Source: CAYMTT01 sp964393465
Lineage (GTDB): Bacteria; Patescibacteriota; Minisyncoccia; Minisyncoccales; MHMH01
Direction: 5' to 3'
Length of the DNA: 34,255 nucleotides
Assembly (NCBI GenBank): GCA_964393465.1
Contig: CAYMTT010000007.1
Location: 1-34,255, forward strand
Below, one piece after another: positions 14,509 through 21,730 of the stretch; position 1 is the first letter of the stretch; each line of letters opens with the position of its first letter. The translations under genes were made by a program, and so were the position numbers. The notes beneath the pieces were generated by a model. The model ran no database searches. It was given only the letters and a program-made list of their open reading frames with translations, and had not been told where the DNA came from.

Positions 14509-15327
14509 TTGGAAAAACTCAGAATAGACCTGCAGTTCCACCCCTACGTCTTGGTAAATTATACCGTTGACGACATCCTGAAAACGATGGAAAAGAAAGG
14601 ACTCGACGCCCTGGCCCTTTTGCACTACGACTGGGAAGAAGGAATATCTTTGCAGATAGCCGAGCAAATGGCAGAAAACTTGCCTTTTTCGACCCAGCTG
14701 CGCTATTCTTTGGAAAAATGGCCCGATCGGCTGGTTTTCCATGACAGAACCAGCGGCAAAAAAAAGATCCTGATACTGGGCCAGGAAGCCTGCGCTCCGA
14801 AACAGAGATGGCACGTCCTTTCCATCGGGGCCGACGGCATAAGCCCGGCTCCCCTGCCGGTAATGATAGAACAAATCATCGAAAAAGGGGGGATTCCGAT
14901 AATTGATCATCCTTTTGCCGATCCCCAAAGAAAGTTCAGGGACATTGAAAAGGATAAAATCCTGGAGCTGTCGTGCATCTGCCGCCGGTATAAGGGCAGA
15001 ATAGCCCTGGAATGGAACAGCTACTCCCTCCCTCAGATAAGGAAGCTGCTGCCAGGATATTCGGACAGCAACGGAAAGGCCGAAAAACTGGCCTCTTTGA
15101 TGAAAATTCCGCTGATTCCGACCACCGATCTCCATGCCAAAAACAAAAAAGCGCTTTGGCAAATGGGCAAAAGCTGGATAGAATGCGACGTCGATATCGC
15201 GAATCCGGTAGAGTCTCTGAAAAAAAATATCCTGGAAATGAACTTTGAAAGCTGTAAAGGCTACGTGTCTTTATACCACTTTATGAACTGCTACGCCTAT
15301 TCGGCTTTAAAAAAAAGCAACCTCTAA
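14509..15327 (+). CDS. PHP-domain-like protein with an altered metal site
   Basis: A 272-residue soluble protein that resembles PHP-type metal-dependent phosphoesterases. The first motif reads DLQFHPY where most members have DLHxHT; GLDALALLHYDW stands where 'ALTDHD' is usual. GGIPIIDHPF, ALEWNSY and IPLIPTTDLHA (cf. 'GSDAH') follow in the expected order. Because several metal-binding His/Asp positions differ, activity is uncertain. The start is a TTG at 14509, supported by GAGAGGTG about 7 nt upstream; no in-frame ATG fits the N-terminal strand better. Its stop overlaps the stop of the convergent phosphohexomutase gene by 4 nt. Confidence 0.65.
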   Translation: MEKLRIDLQFHPYVLVNYTVDDILKTMEKKGLDALALLHYDWEEGISLQIAEQMAENLPFSTQLRYSLEKWPDRLVFHDRTSGKKKILILGQEACAPKQRWHVLSIGADGISPAPLPVMIEQIIEKGGIPIIDHPFADPQRKFRDIEKDKILELSCICRRYKGRIALEWNSYSLPQIRKLLPGYSDSNGKAEKLASLMKIPLIPTTDLHAKNKKALWQMGKSWIECDVDIANPVESLKKNILEMNFESCKGYVSLYHFMNCYAYSALKKSNL

Positions 15328-16679
15328 ATAACCCAAGGGCTGGAAATGAATTTTTCCAGCTCTTTCTTTTTTTCTTCCATTATTTTCTCGGTTTCAGCTT
15401 CCACCACCAACCTCAAAAAAGGCTCGGTATTGGAAGCTCTGGCGCTGAACCACCAATCGGAAAAATCGACTCTCAAGCCGTCCACTTTGGAAACTTTCCC
15501 GTCTTTGTATTTATCTTCCAGCTTTTCCAAAACTCTTTCTTTGTCTTTGACTTTAAAGTTTATCTCTCCCGAATGGAAGTATTTTTTGTAAGGCTCGATG
15601 AGCCGGGAAAAGCTTTTTCCGCTTTCTGCCAGCTTTTCCATGACTTTCAAGAGAACGAAAAAAGGAGCCTCGCAGAAATAGTGCTCTCTGTAGTAATAGT
15701 GCCCCGAGTATTCTCCGGCGAAAAGAACGTTCTCTTTTTTCATCCTTTCTTTTATGAAAGGATGCCCCACTCTGTTCACAATAGAGACTCCTCCTTCTTT
15801 CTCGACGGTTTCTTCCACTATACGGCTGGAACGGACGTCGTAAAGAATCTTGCTCCCGGGATTTTCTTCCAAAAGCAAAGAAGCCATCAAAGCTATTATG
15901 AAATGGGCGGGAATCTGTTTTCCTTCTTCGTCTATGAAAACTATCCTGTCTCCGTCCCCGTCGAAAGCCGCCCCCAGGGAAGCTTTTCTTTTCAGCACTT
16001 CTTTTTTAAGAGAGTCGAGATTATTCTCGTCCAGAGGGTTGGGGGAATGATTGGGAAAATCCCCTTTCACTTCCTTGAAAATGTGGTGCAGCTTGCAGGG
16101 AATGTTCTTGAAAATTTCCCGCAGGAATATTCCGGGAACAGCGTTTGCCGTATCGGCAGCCAGAACCAAAGGGGCCATTTTTTCTTTTTCAAATCCCCGG
16201 AGATTGAACCTGACGTAATCTTCAAGAAAGCTTTTTTCGGACAGACCGCCTTTTTTCTTTTCCCTGAAAGATTCCGATTCCATTTTCTCTCTTATCTTTT
16301 TCAAGCCTTCCCCGCCGCTCAAGGGAACGGCTCCCTTTTTTACCATTTTAAAGCCGTTGTATTCTTTCGGATTGTGGCTGGCCGTAATATTTATCCCTCC
16401 GTCAAATCCAAACCCGGCCACGGAGAAATAGAACAAGGGAGTGCAGGCCAAACCGGAATCGGTGATCTCGGCTCCTCCGTCCAGCAAGCCTTTTATCAAG
16501 CTCTCTTTCAGGGATTGCCCGGAACTACGGCTGTCCCTGGCCAAAACTACCCTGGGAGAGGGTTTTTCCAAAAACTCGGCAAAAGACCTGCCTATAAAAT
16601 AGGCGGTTTTTTCTTCAAGCTGATCGGGATAAATCCCCCTCACGTCGTAAGCTCTGAATATGTCCGGGTTGACCTTCAT
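15324..16679 (-). CDS. Phosphomannomutase/phosphoglucomutase (alpha-D-phosphohexomutase)
   Basis: A 451-residue cytoplasmic enzyme that moves phosphate between C6 and C1 of hexoses, feeding nucleotide-sugar and envelope glycan synthesis. All four family motifs are present: phosphoserine loop ITASHNPKEYNG (near residue 100), metal loop AAFDGDGDRIVF (near 240), sugar-binding GEYSGH, and phosphate-binding RASNTEP near the end. Length is normal. I chose the ATG at 16679 because the N-terminus MKVNPDIFRAYDVRGIYP matches the family; an extension to 16754 would run across the promoter and into ychF. PMM versus PGM preference cannot be told. The isomerase at 10328-11326 could supply its substrate. 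Confidence 0.95.
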   Translation of the reverse strand: MKVNPDIFRAYDVRGIYPDQLEEKTAYFIGRSFAEFLEKPSPRVVLARDSRSSGQSLKESLIKGLLDGGAEITDSGLACTPLFYFSVAGFGFDGGINITASHNPKEYNGFKMVKKGAVPLSGGEGLKKIREKMESESFREKKKGGLSEKSFLEDYVRFNLRGFEKEKMAPLVLAADTANAVPGIFLREIFKNIPCKLHHIFKEVKGDFPNHSPNPLDENNLDSLKKEVLKRKASLGAAFDGDGDRIVFIDEEGKQIPAHFIIALMASLLLEENPGSKILYDVRSSRIVEETVEKEGGVSIVNRVGHPFIKERMKKENVLFAGEYSGHYYYREHYFCEAPFFVLLKVMEKLAESGKSFSRLIEPYKKYFHSGEINFKVKDKERVLEKLEDKYKDGKVSKVDGLRVDFSDWWFSARASNTEPFLRLVVEAETEKIMEEKKKELEKFISSPWVI

Positions 16680-16697
16680 GTTATTCCAGTATACCAT
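16669..16697 (+). promoter_or_regulatory. ychF promoter, overlapping the phosphohexomutase start
   Basis: TTGACC (16669-16674) and TACCAT (16692-16697) are separated by 17 nt. The -10 box ends 7 nt before the ychF ATG, so transcription should begin at the start codon. The -35 box lies within the first codons of the divergent phosphohexomutase gene. Confidence 0.55.
16688..16696 (-). promoter_or_regulatory. Extended -10 promoter of the phosphohexomutase gene
   Basis: On the minus strand TGG directly precedes TATACT (16688-16693), an extended -10 element. It ends 8 nt before the ATG at 16679, leaving a leader of about 1-2 nt. No clear -35 box is seen. It physically overlaps the ychF -10 box on the other strand. 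Confidence 0.6.
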
Positions 16698-16704
16698 AAA
16701 ATAT

Positions 16705-17556
16705 ATGTCGTTTTCAGTAGGCATAGTCGGTCTGCCAAACGTGGGGAAGTCCACTCTCTTTCACGCCTTGACCAAAAACCAGGTGGATATTGCCGACTAC
16801 CCTTTTACCACCATAGACCCCAATGTCGGAGTGGTAGCTGTTCCCGATCCCCGGCTGGAAAAAATAAAAGAAATAGTAAAGCCCGAAAAGTCGGTTCCCA
16901 CGGTTATCGAATTCGTGGATATTGCCGGCCTCATCAAAAACGCCCACAAAGGAGAAGGCCTGGGAAACCAGTTTTTGGGGCAAATAAGGAACTGCGACGC
17001 CATAGTCCAAGTAGTCAGGGCTTTCGGAAAAGACCAGAACCCGAAAGAGGAAATAGAAACCATCAGAACCGAACTGGATCTCAAAGACCTGGAATCGGAA
17101 GAAAAAGAAAACCTCCTTTCAAAAAAACCGACGATCTATCTTTACAACGTCGACCAGGAAAACGAACCTTCTTCCGATCGGCTTTCCCTGAACCTGAAGC
17201 TGGAAGCTGAAATCGCCGACTTGTCGGAAAAAGAAAAAGAAGAGCTTAAAATTGAATCCAAACTTGACCGATTGATCCTGGCTTGCTACAATATTCTTAA
17301 TTTGATAACCTTTTACACAATTACCGGAGGAAAGGAAACTCGAGCCTGGACTCTTCAAAAAGGCGCCCTGGCTCCCGAAGCCGGCGGCAAGGTGCACACC
17401 GATTTTCAGGAAAAATTCATCAGGGCGGAAGCCGTATCCTGGCAAAAGCTGGTTCAAGCCGAAAGCTGGCAGGAAGCCAAGAAAGAGGGCTTGGTGAGAA
17501 CGGTGGGCAAAGATTACCAAGTTCAAGACGGCGACGTAATAGAATTCAAAATATGA
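16705..17556 (+). CDS. ychF: YchF/OLA1-family P-loop nucleotidase lacking the helical arm
   Basis: A 283-residue TRAFAC ATPase/GTPase; typical YchF is about 363 aa. Seen: G1 GLPNVGKST (residues 9-17), PFTTIDPNVG, G3 DIAGL, GEGLGNQFL, the NVDQE stretch in place of a classical NKxD, and a full C-terminal TGS domain from about 200 (TGGKETRAWT, HTDFQEKFIRAE, KDYQVQDGDVIEFKI). The difference is between IRTELDLKDLE and the LLSKKPTIYLYNV strand: about 12 residues replace the usual 70-90 residue coiled-coil A domain. I chose the ATG at 16705; an upstream extension to 16660 would be antisense to the phosphohexomutase start. It overlaps rpsF by an ATGA. The order ychF-rpsF-ssb-rpsR matches B. subtilis. 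Confidence 0.93.
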   Translation: MSFSVGIVGLPNVGKSTLFHALTKNQVDIADYPFTTIDPNVGVVAVPDPRLEKIKEIVKPEKSVPTVIEFVDIAGLIKNAHKGEGLGNQFLGQIRNCDAIVQVVRAFGKDQNPKEEIETIRTELDLKDLESEEKENLLSKKPTIYLYNVDQENEPSSDRLSLNLKLEAEIADLSEKEKEELKIESKLDRLILACYNILNLITFYTITGGKETRAWTLQKGALAPEAGGKVHTDFQEKFIRAEAVSWQKLVQAESWQEAKKEGLVRTVGKDYQVQDGDVIEFKI

Positions 17557-17915
17557 TAAAAAACTACGAAATAACCTATCTTATACCCAAAACGCTTTCC
17601 GAAGAAGGAAGGAAGAATATTCTCGAAAAGGTTTCTTCTTATCTCCCGGAAGGATCCCCTCTAGCCAAGAACGAGAAATCCTCCTGGGCTTGCTTGAGTT
17701 TTCAAACGGAACCCCAAGAAGCCAAAAGCCTGGAGCAAAAACTCCACTACGATCTGCCCGAACTGAGATTCATGATAGTGAGAAGAGATCCCAGGAAAAT
17801 CAAGCCCAAAAAGCAAAGGGTAAGAAAGCCTTTATCCGAAACTCCTCCGCAAAAAGGCAAAAGTAAAGTTGAAATGGAAGATATTGAGAAAAAATTAGAT
17901 GAAATATTAAAATAA
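17553..17915 (+). CDS. rpsF: 30S ribosomal protein S6
   Basis: A 120-residue protein with the S6 start KNYEITYLIPKTLSEE and the later strand LPELRFMIVRRDP, ending in a basic then acidic helical tail. S6 binds S18 on the platform of the small subunit. Sequence match is modest, but the position between ychF and ssb-rpsR makes the call firm. It overlaps ychF by 4 nt and ends 1 nt before ssb. Confidence 0.92.
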   Translation: MIKNYEITYLIPKTLSEEGRKNILEKVSSYLPEGSPLAKNEKSSWACLSFQTEPQEAKSLEQKLHYDLPELRFMIVRRDPRKIKPKKQRVRKPLSETPPQKGKSKVEMEDIEKKLDEILK

Positions 17916-17916
17916 T

Positions 17917-18378
17917 ATGAATCTCAACAAAGTCATTTTAATAGGAAATCTCACCGTCGACGTGGAATTAAGAACCACTCAGTCCGGCCAGTCGGTGGCA
18001 AACTTCAGAATGGCCACCAACCGCATCTGGAACGACAAAAAAACCGGCCAGCAGCAGAAAGCCACCGAATACCACACCATCATCGCCTGGGCAAGACTGG
18101 CGGAAATCGCCTCCAAATATCTGAAAAAAGGATCCCTGGTAATGATAGAGGGGCGCCTGAGAACCAACTCCTGGCAGGATCAATCGGGCAACAAACGCTT
18201 CAGAACCGAAGTGATAGCGGAAAACATGCAGCTGGGCCCGGGCAAAGGAAATTTTTCAGACTCTTCCAACCCCGCATCCTCCAATCCCGCACCAAAGAAG
18301 CAGAATAATAAAGAGGAGAATATACCCATTATAGAAGAAGGCGAACAGGATATTGACGTCAAAGACATACCCTTTTAA
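17917..18378 (+). CDS. ssb: Single-stranded DNA-binding protein
   Basis: A 153-residue SSB. The OB fold covers about residues 1-107: NKVILIGNLTVDVELR, GQSVANFRMATNR, TEYHTIIAWARLAEIASKYL, KGSLVMIEGRLRT and FRTEVIAENMQL. A low-complexity linker rich in Ser, Asn and Pro follows, then the acidic protein-interaction tip DVKDIPF. It sits 1 nt after rpsF and 2 nt before rpsR, so expression is tied to the two ribosomal proteins. Confidence 0.98.
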   Translation: MNLNKVILIGNLTVDVELRTTQSGQSVANFRMATNRIWNDKKTGQQQKATEYHTIIAWARLAEIASKYLKKGSLVMIEGRLRTNSWQDQSGNKRFRTEVIAENMQLGPGKGNFSDSSNPASSNPAPKKQNNKEENIPIIEEGEQDIDVKDIPF

Positions 18379-18380
18379 CT

Positions 18381-18578
18381 ATGGACTGCTATTTTTGCAA
18401 AAAAAACATACCCGAGATAGACTTCAAAGAAACGGAAACCTTGAAGCGCTACATCTCCAGTCTGGGCAAGATCAGGCCCAGAAAAAAAACCAGCCTCTGT
18501 GCAAAGCACCAGCGCCAGTTAAGCAGAGCGGTAAAAAGGGCCCGCCATTTGGGCCTACTTTCTGCTATCGGAAAGTAA
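18381..18578 (+). CDS. rpsR: 30S ribosomal protein S18
   Basis: A 65-residue ribosomal protein, shorter than the E. coli form (75 aa). It begins MDCYFCKKNIPEIDFKE with a CxxC pair plus a later Cys-x-x-His (CAKHQRQL), consistent with a zinc-binding type of S18. The conserved core RYISSLGKIRPRKKTSLCAKHQR and RARHLGLL are present. Its last 24 nt overlap the 3' end of recA on the other strand. Confidence 0.96.
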   Translation: MDCYFCKKNIPEIDFKETETLKRYISSLGKIRPRKKTSLCAKHQRQLSRAVKRARHLGLLSAIGK

Positions 18579-19556
18579 AGCTTCCTTTTTTATCTTTTTG
18601 ACGGTTTCTGGATTCTCTTTGAGGAATTTTTTGGCAGCTTCCACCCCCTGTCCCAATTTCTTTCCTTCGAATTGAAACCAGCTGCCGGATTTCTTTATCG
18701 CGCCGGATTTCAATCCGGCGTTTAAAATATCTCCGAGATAGGAAATGCCTTCGTTGTAATAAATGTCGAACTCGGCCAATTTGAAGGGAGCTGCCACCTT
18801 GTTTTTAACTATCTTTGCTCTCACCCTGGAGCCTATTATCTGCTCTCCCTGCTTTATCTGGGCGATTCTCCTCAGATCAACCCTCACCGAAGAAAAGAAT
18901 TTCAAAGCCAATCCCCCGGGGGTGGTTTCCGGATTTCCAAACATTACCCCTATTTTCATCCTGGTCTGGTTCAAAAAAATTACCACTGTCTTTGTTCTAG
19001 AAACGACGCCGGAAAGCTTTCTCAAGGCCTGGGACATAAGTCTGGCCTGCAAACCGATATGCTGATCCCCTATCTCTCCGGCAATTTCTGTTTTCGGAGT
19101 CAAAGCGGCTACCGAATCGACAATGATGACGTCTATTTCCCCTGATCTCACCAAGGTCTCCACTATCTGTAAAGCCTGCTCTCCGGAATCTGGTTGGGAA
19201 ATCAAAAGGTCGTCCACTTTCACTCCTATTTTTCTGGCGTAATCGGGATCCAAGGCGTTTTCAGCGTCAACAAAGGCGGCCGTTCCTCCCTTCTTTTGGG
19301 CTTCCGAGCAAATGTGCATGGCCAAAGTGCTTTTGCCCGAGCTTTCGGGGCCGAAGATCTCAATCACCCTTCCTCTGGGCACGCCCCCGACTCCCAAAGC
19401 CACATCCAAAGAAATGGAGCCCGTAGAAATGACGTCGACATCGACCGCTCTCACTTCCTTAAGCTTCATTATTGAGCCCTCTCCGAAGCGCTGCTTTATC
19501 TCTTCAACGGCTTCTTGAAGATCTATTTTTTCTTTTTCTTCTTTCTTTTTTGGCAT
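18555..19556 (-). CDS. recA: Recombinase RecA
   Basis: A 333-residue strand-exchange ATPase. Walker A is GPESSGKST (residues 69-77). The catalytic segment is FVDAENALDPDYA, Walker B is DVIIVDSVAAL, loop L1/MAW reads IGDQHIGLQARLMSQALRKLSG with Gln where Ser is common, and loop L2 is KIGVMFGNPETTPGG. I chose the ATG at 19556 (MPKKKEEKEK); an extension to 19622 would enter the ftsK coding end. It lies 22 nt after ftsK. A TTGGAA/TAAAAT promoter with 18-nt spacing (19565-19594) ends 8 nt before the ATG. I see no LexA box. Confidence 0.99.
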   Translation of the reverse strand: MPKKKEEKEKIDLQEAVEEIKQRFGEGSIMKLKEVRAVDVDVISTGSISLDVALGVGGVPRGRVIEIFGPESSGKSTLAMHICSEAQKKGGTAAFVDAENALDPDYARKIGVKVDDLLISQPDSGEQALQIVETLVRSGEIDVIIVDSVAALTPKTEIAGEIGDQHIGLQARLMSQALRKLSGVVSRTKTVVIFLNQTRMKIGVMFGNPETTPGGLALKFFSSVRVDLRRIAQIKQGEQIIGSRVRAKIVKNKVAAPFKLAEFDIYYNEGISYLGDILNAGLKSGAIKKSGSWFQFEGKKLGQGVEAAKKFLKENPETVKKIKKEALLSDSRK

Positions 19557-19564
19557 ACCTCTGT

Positions 19565-19594
19565 ATTTTAACAATTTATCATATCTTTTTCCAA
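19565..19594 (-). promoter_or_regulatory. Possible recA promoter
   Basis: On the minus strand TTGGAA (19589-19594) and TAAAAT (19565-19570) are separated by 18 nt. The -10 box is 8 nt from the recA ATG, giving a near-leaderless transcript. The promoter begins inside the last codons of ftsK, so read-through from ftsK is also possible. Confidence 0.5.
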
Positions 19595-21708
19595 TCCTCT
19601 TCTTCTTGGGGAGGGCCGCCATAAACCTCCCTGGGCTTGGCTCCCTCTCCGGGCCCTATAACATTCTTTTCCTCAAGCATGTCTATCAACCGGGCGGCTC
19701 TGGCATAGCCCACTCTAAGCCTTCTCTGCAAAAGGGAGGCGGAAGCCTTTTTGGCCTCGATAACCGTCTTTTTGGCCTCTTCATAAAGAGGATCGTCGTC
19801 CCCGGAATCAGAAAAATCGAACCCGTTCTGATTCTCCAAAGTCTTTTCCAGGCTGTCGGTAATTTCCGATTCCTGGGGAGGCTGTTTGTTTTCCGATTTT
19901 ATGTGTTTTACCACCTTTTTGACTTCCTTGTCAGAGACATAAACCCCCTGGGTTCTTTTGGGCTTTGTCATTTCGGCCGACAAAAAGAGCAGGTCTCCGG
20001 CCCCCAGCAGCCTTTCCGCTCCCGCTACGTCCAGAACCGTTCTGGAATCCACCTGGGAAGCCACCTGGAAAGTTATCCTGGAAGTGATGTTGGCTTTGAT
20101 AAGCCCGGTGATCACTTCCACCGAGGGGCGCTGAGTGGCCAATATCAAGTGTATTCCCACGGCTCTGGCCATCTGGGCCAACCTGACAATTCCCCCTTCA
20201 ATTTCCCTTCCGCGGGCGGCCATCAAATCTGCCAGTTCGTCCACCACCAAAACTATATAGGGCAAGGGCTCTTTGGCTCCGTTTTTGCCTATCTCCTGGT
20301 TGTATATGCTAATGTCCCTGGCGCCGGCAGCAGACAGGACATCAAACCTCCTTTCCATTTCCTCTATGAGCCATTTGAAGGCGTTGACGCATTTCTGGGA
20401 ATCATAAATGACAGGGGTAAGCAAATGGGGCAGGCCGTTGTAAACGGGAAACTCGACCCTTTTGGGATCGACCATGATAAACCTCAAGGTTTCCGGGGAA
20501 TTCTGGTAGAGCAGGCTGACAATCAAACTGTTCAGGCAAATGGTTTTCCCGGTGCCGGTGCTTCCTGCCACCAGCAGATGGGGCATTTTCCCCAAATCGG
20601 CGAAAACCGGCTTGGAAGCCACGTTCCTGCCCAAAGCCAAGGTCAAACTGGAGAGAGAATTCTGGAAGTTCTGATTCTCAAGAAGATTTTTCATTCTGAC
20701 CAAAGTCCTGGATTTGTTGGGCACCTCCACCCCGACCAAGGGACGTCCGGGTATTGGAGCTTCTATCCTTATGGGATGGCTGGCCAGGGCCAGGGCCAAA
20801 TCGTTGGAAAGGGCGGTTATTTTGGTAAGCTTTACCCCTTCTGCGGGCTTTAAAGTATACTGGGTGACGGTCGGGCCGATATTCACTTCGGACATTTCCA
20901 CCGGTATTGAGAAATTCTGCAAGGTCCTTTTAATAATGGCAGAATTAATCTTTATATCCCCGGCCGTGGGTATGCCCTTGTCGGATTCCAGAAGGTCGGC
21001 GGGAGGGAAATGATAATTCTTGCCCACCAAAGATTCGGAAGGCTTTGGCTTGAACTCCATTTTCTGCTCTTTTTCCTCCAAAGGAGGAGGAATAGGAGAT
21101 TCTTTCTGCGCAGGAGGTTCATAAGAACCGGGCACCGGCCTCACCTTGAACTTGGGCCCGAATATCCTTTTGATAGCCGGGGGCTTTCCTTCTTTCTGTA
21201 ACTGGGGGGAAAAAGAAGGTTTGGGAAAGGATATGAACTGCTTGAAAATGACAAATCCCGCCACTATTAGAGCGGCGAATATTATGCGCGAAGCTATGAG
21301 ACCGAATCCTTTCAAAAAAGGCCAGGCGACAAGATACCCGAGCCAGCCTCCTTCTTTCTGCTCCGGATCCATGCTTTCGAAAAAACCGCAGGCTCCCACA
21401 GTCAAAAGAACGATAGCCAGGATCACCGGCCACTTGTTTTTCTGTTTGAGCCCGAAAATGGAAAACCCTGCCAGTATAAAAAACAAAGGCAGGGCGAATA
21501 CACCCCTGCCGAGCAAAAACGAAAAAGCTTTCATGAAAAACTTCCCCCCTTCTCCGGCCGCTTCAAAAAAAGAAAGGGCGACGATAACGGCGGCCACAAA
21601 CATCGCTGTTCCCCAGATTATTTTCTTGACCTCTTCCGGGAGAGCAAACCGCCCTTGGATTTTTTCAGGGCTTTTTTTATTGTTTTTTACCTTTTTTCTC
21701 CTTGCCAT
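19579..21708 (-). CDS. ftsK: DNA translocase FtsK/SpoIIIE
   Basis: A 709-residue septal DNA pump. The N-terminal part has about four membrane helices (roughly residues 28-48, 56-84, 92-110 and 138-158), followed by a Pro-rich linker (PPAQKESPIPPPLEEKE). The alpha/beta motor begins near 250. Walker A is AGSTGTGKT (near 384) and Walker B is VLVVDELADLM (near 488), with ILATQRPSVEVITGLIKANI following. A winged-helix gamma domain closes the protein (ASASLLQRRLRVGYARAARLIDMLEE), the part that reads orienting DNA sequences in other bacteria. It lies 22 nt after rpoC behind its own extended -10 promoter. Confidence 0.98.
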   Translation of the reverse strand: MARRKKVKNNKKSPEKIQGRFALPEEVKKIIWGTAMFVAAVIVALSFFEAAGEGGKFFMKAFSFLLGRGVFALPLFFILAGFSIFGLKQKNKWPVILAIVLLTVGACGFFESMDPEQKEGGWLGYLVAWPFLKGFGLIASRIIFAALIVAGFVIFKQFISFPKPSFSPQLQKEGKPPAIKRIFGPKFKVRPVPGSYEPPAQKESPIPPPLEEKEQKMEFKPKPSESLVGKNYHFPPADLLESDKGIPTAGDIKINSAIIKRTLQNFSIPVEMSEVNIGPTVTQYTLKPAEGVKLTKITALSNDLALALASHPIRIEAPIPGRPLVGVEVPNKSRTLVRMKNLLENQNFQNSLSSLTLALGRNVASKPVFADLGKMPHLLVAGSTGTGKTICLNSLIVSLLYQNSPETLRFIMVDPKRVEFPVYNGLPHLLTPVIYDSQKCVNAFKWLIEEMERRFDVLSAAGARDISIYNQEIGKNGAKEPLPYIVLVVDELADLMAARGREIEGGIVRLAQMARAVGIHLILATQRPSVEVITGLIKANITSRITFQVASQVDSRTVLDVAGAERLLGAGDLLFLSAEMTKPKRTQGVYVSDKEVKKVVKHIKSENKQPPQESEITDSLEKTLENQNGFDFSDSGDDDPLYEEAKKTVIEAKKASASLLQRRLRVGYARAARLIDMLEEKNVIGPGEGAKPREVYGGPPQEEEDWKKI

Positions 21709-21716
21709 CTTCCTCT

Positions 21717-21725
21717 ATTATACCA
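21717..21725 (-). promoter_or_regulatory. Extended -10 promoter of ftsK
   Basis: On the minus strand TGG is followed directly by a perfect TATAAT (21717-21722) in the 22-nt gap between rpoC and ftsK. The -10 box ends 8 nt before the ATG, predicting a leader of 1-2 nt. No clear -35 box is seen, as is usual for extended -10 promoters. Confidence 0.65.
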
Positions 21726-21730
21726 CTTCT

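Noticed and set aside
15573..17210. A 545-codon open frame on the plus strand across the phosphohexomutase gene and into ychF
   Set aside because: It covers two well-conserved genes in other frames and has a composition typical of antisense shadows.
19557..19620. A LexA/SOS box before recA
   Set aside because: Neither a GAAC-N4-GTTC-like nor a CTG-N10-CAG-like inverted repeat is visible here; the uvrA-uvrC gap lacks one too.
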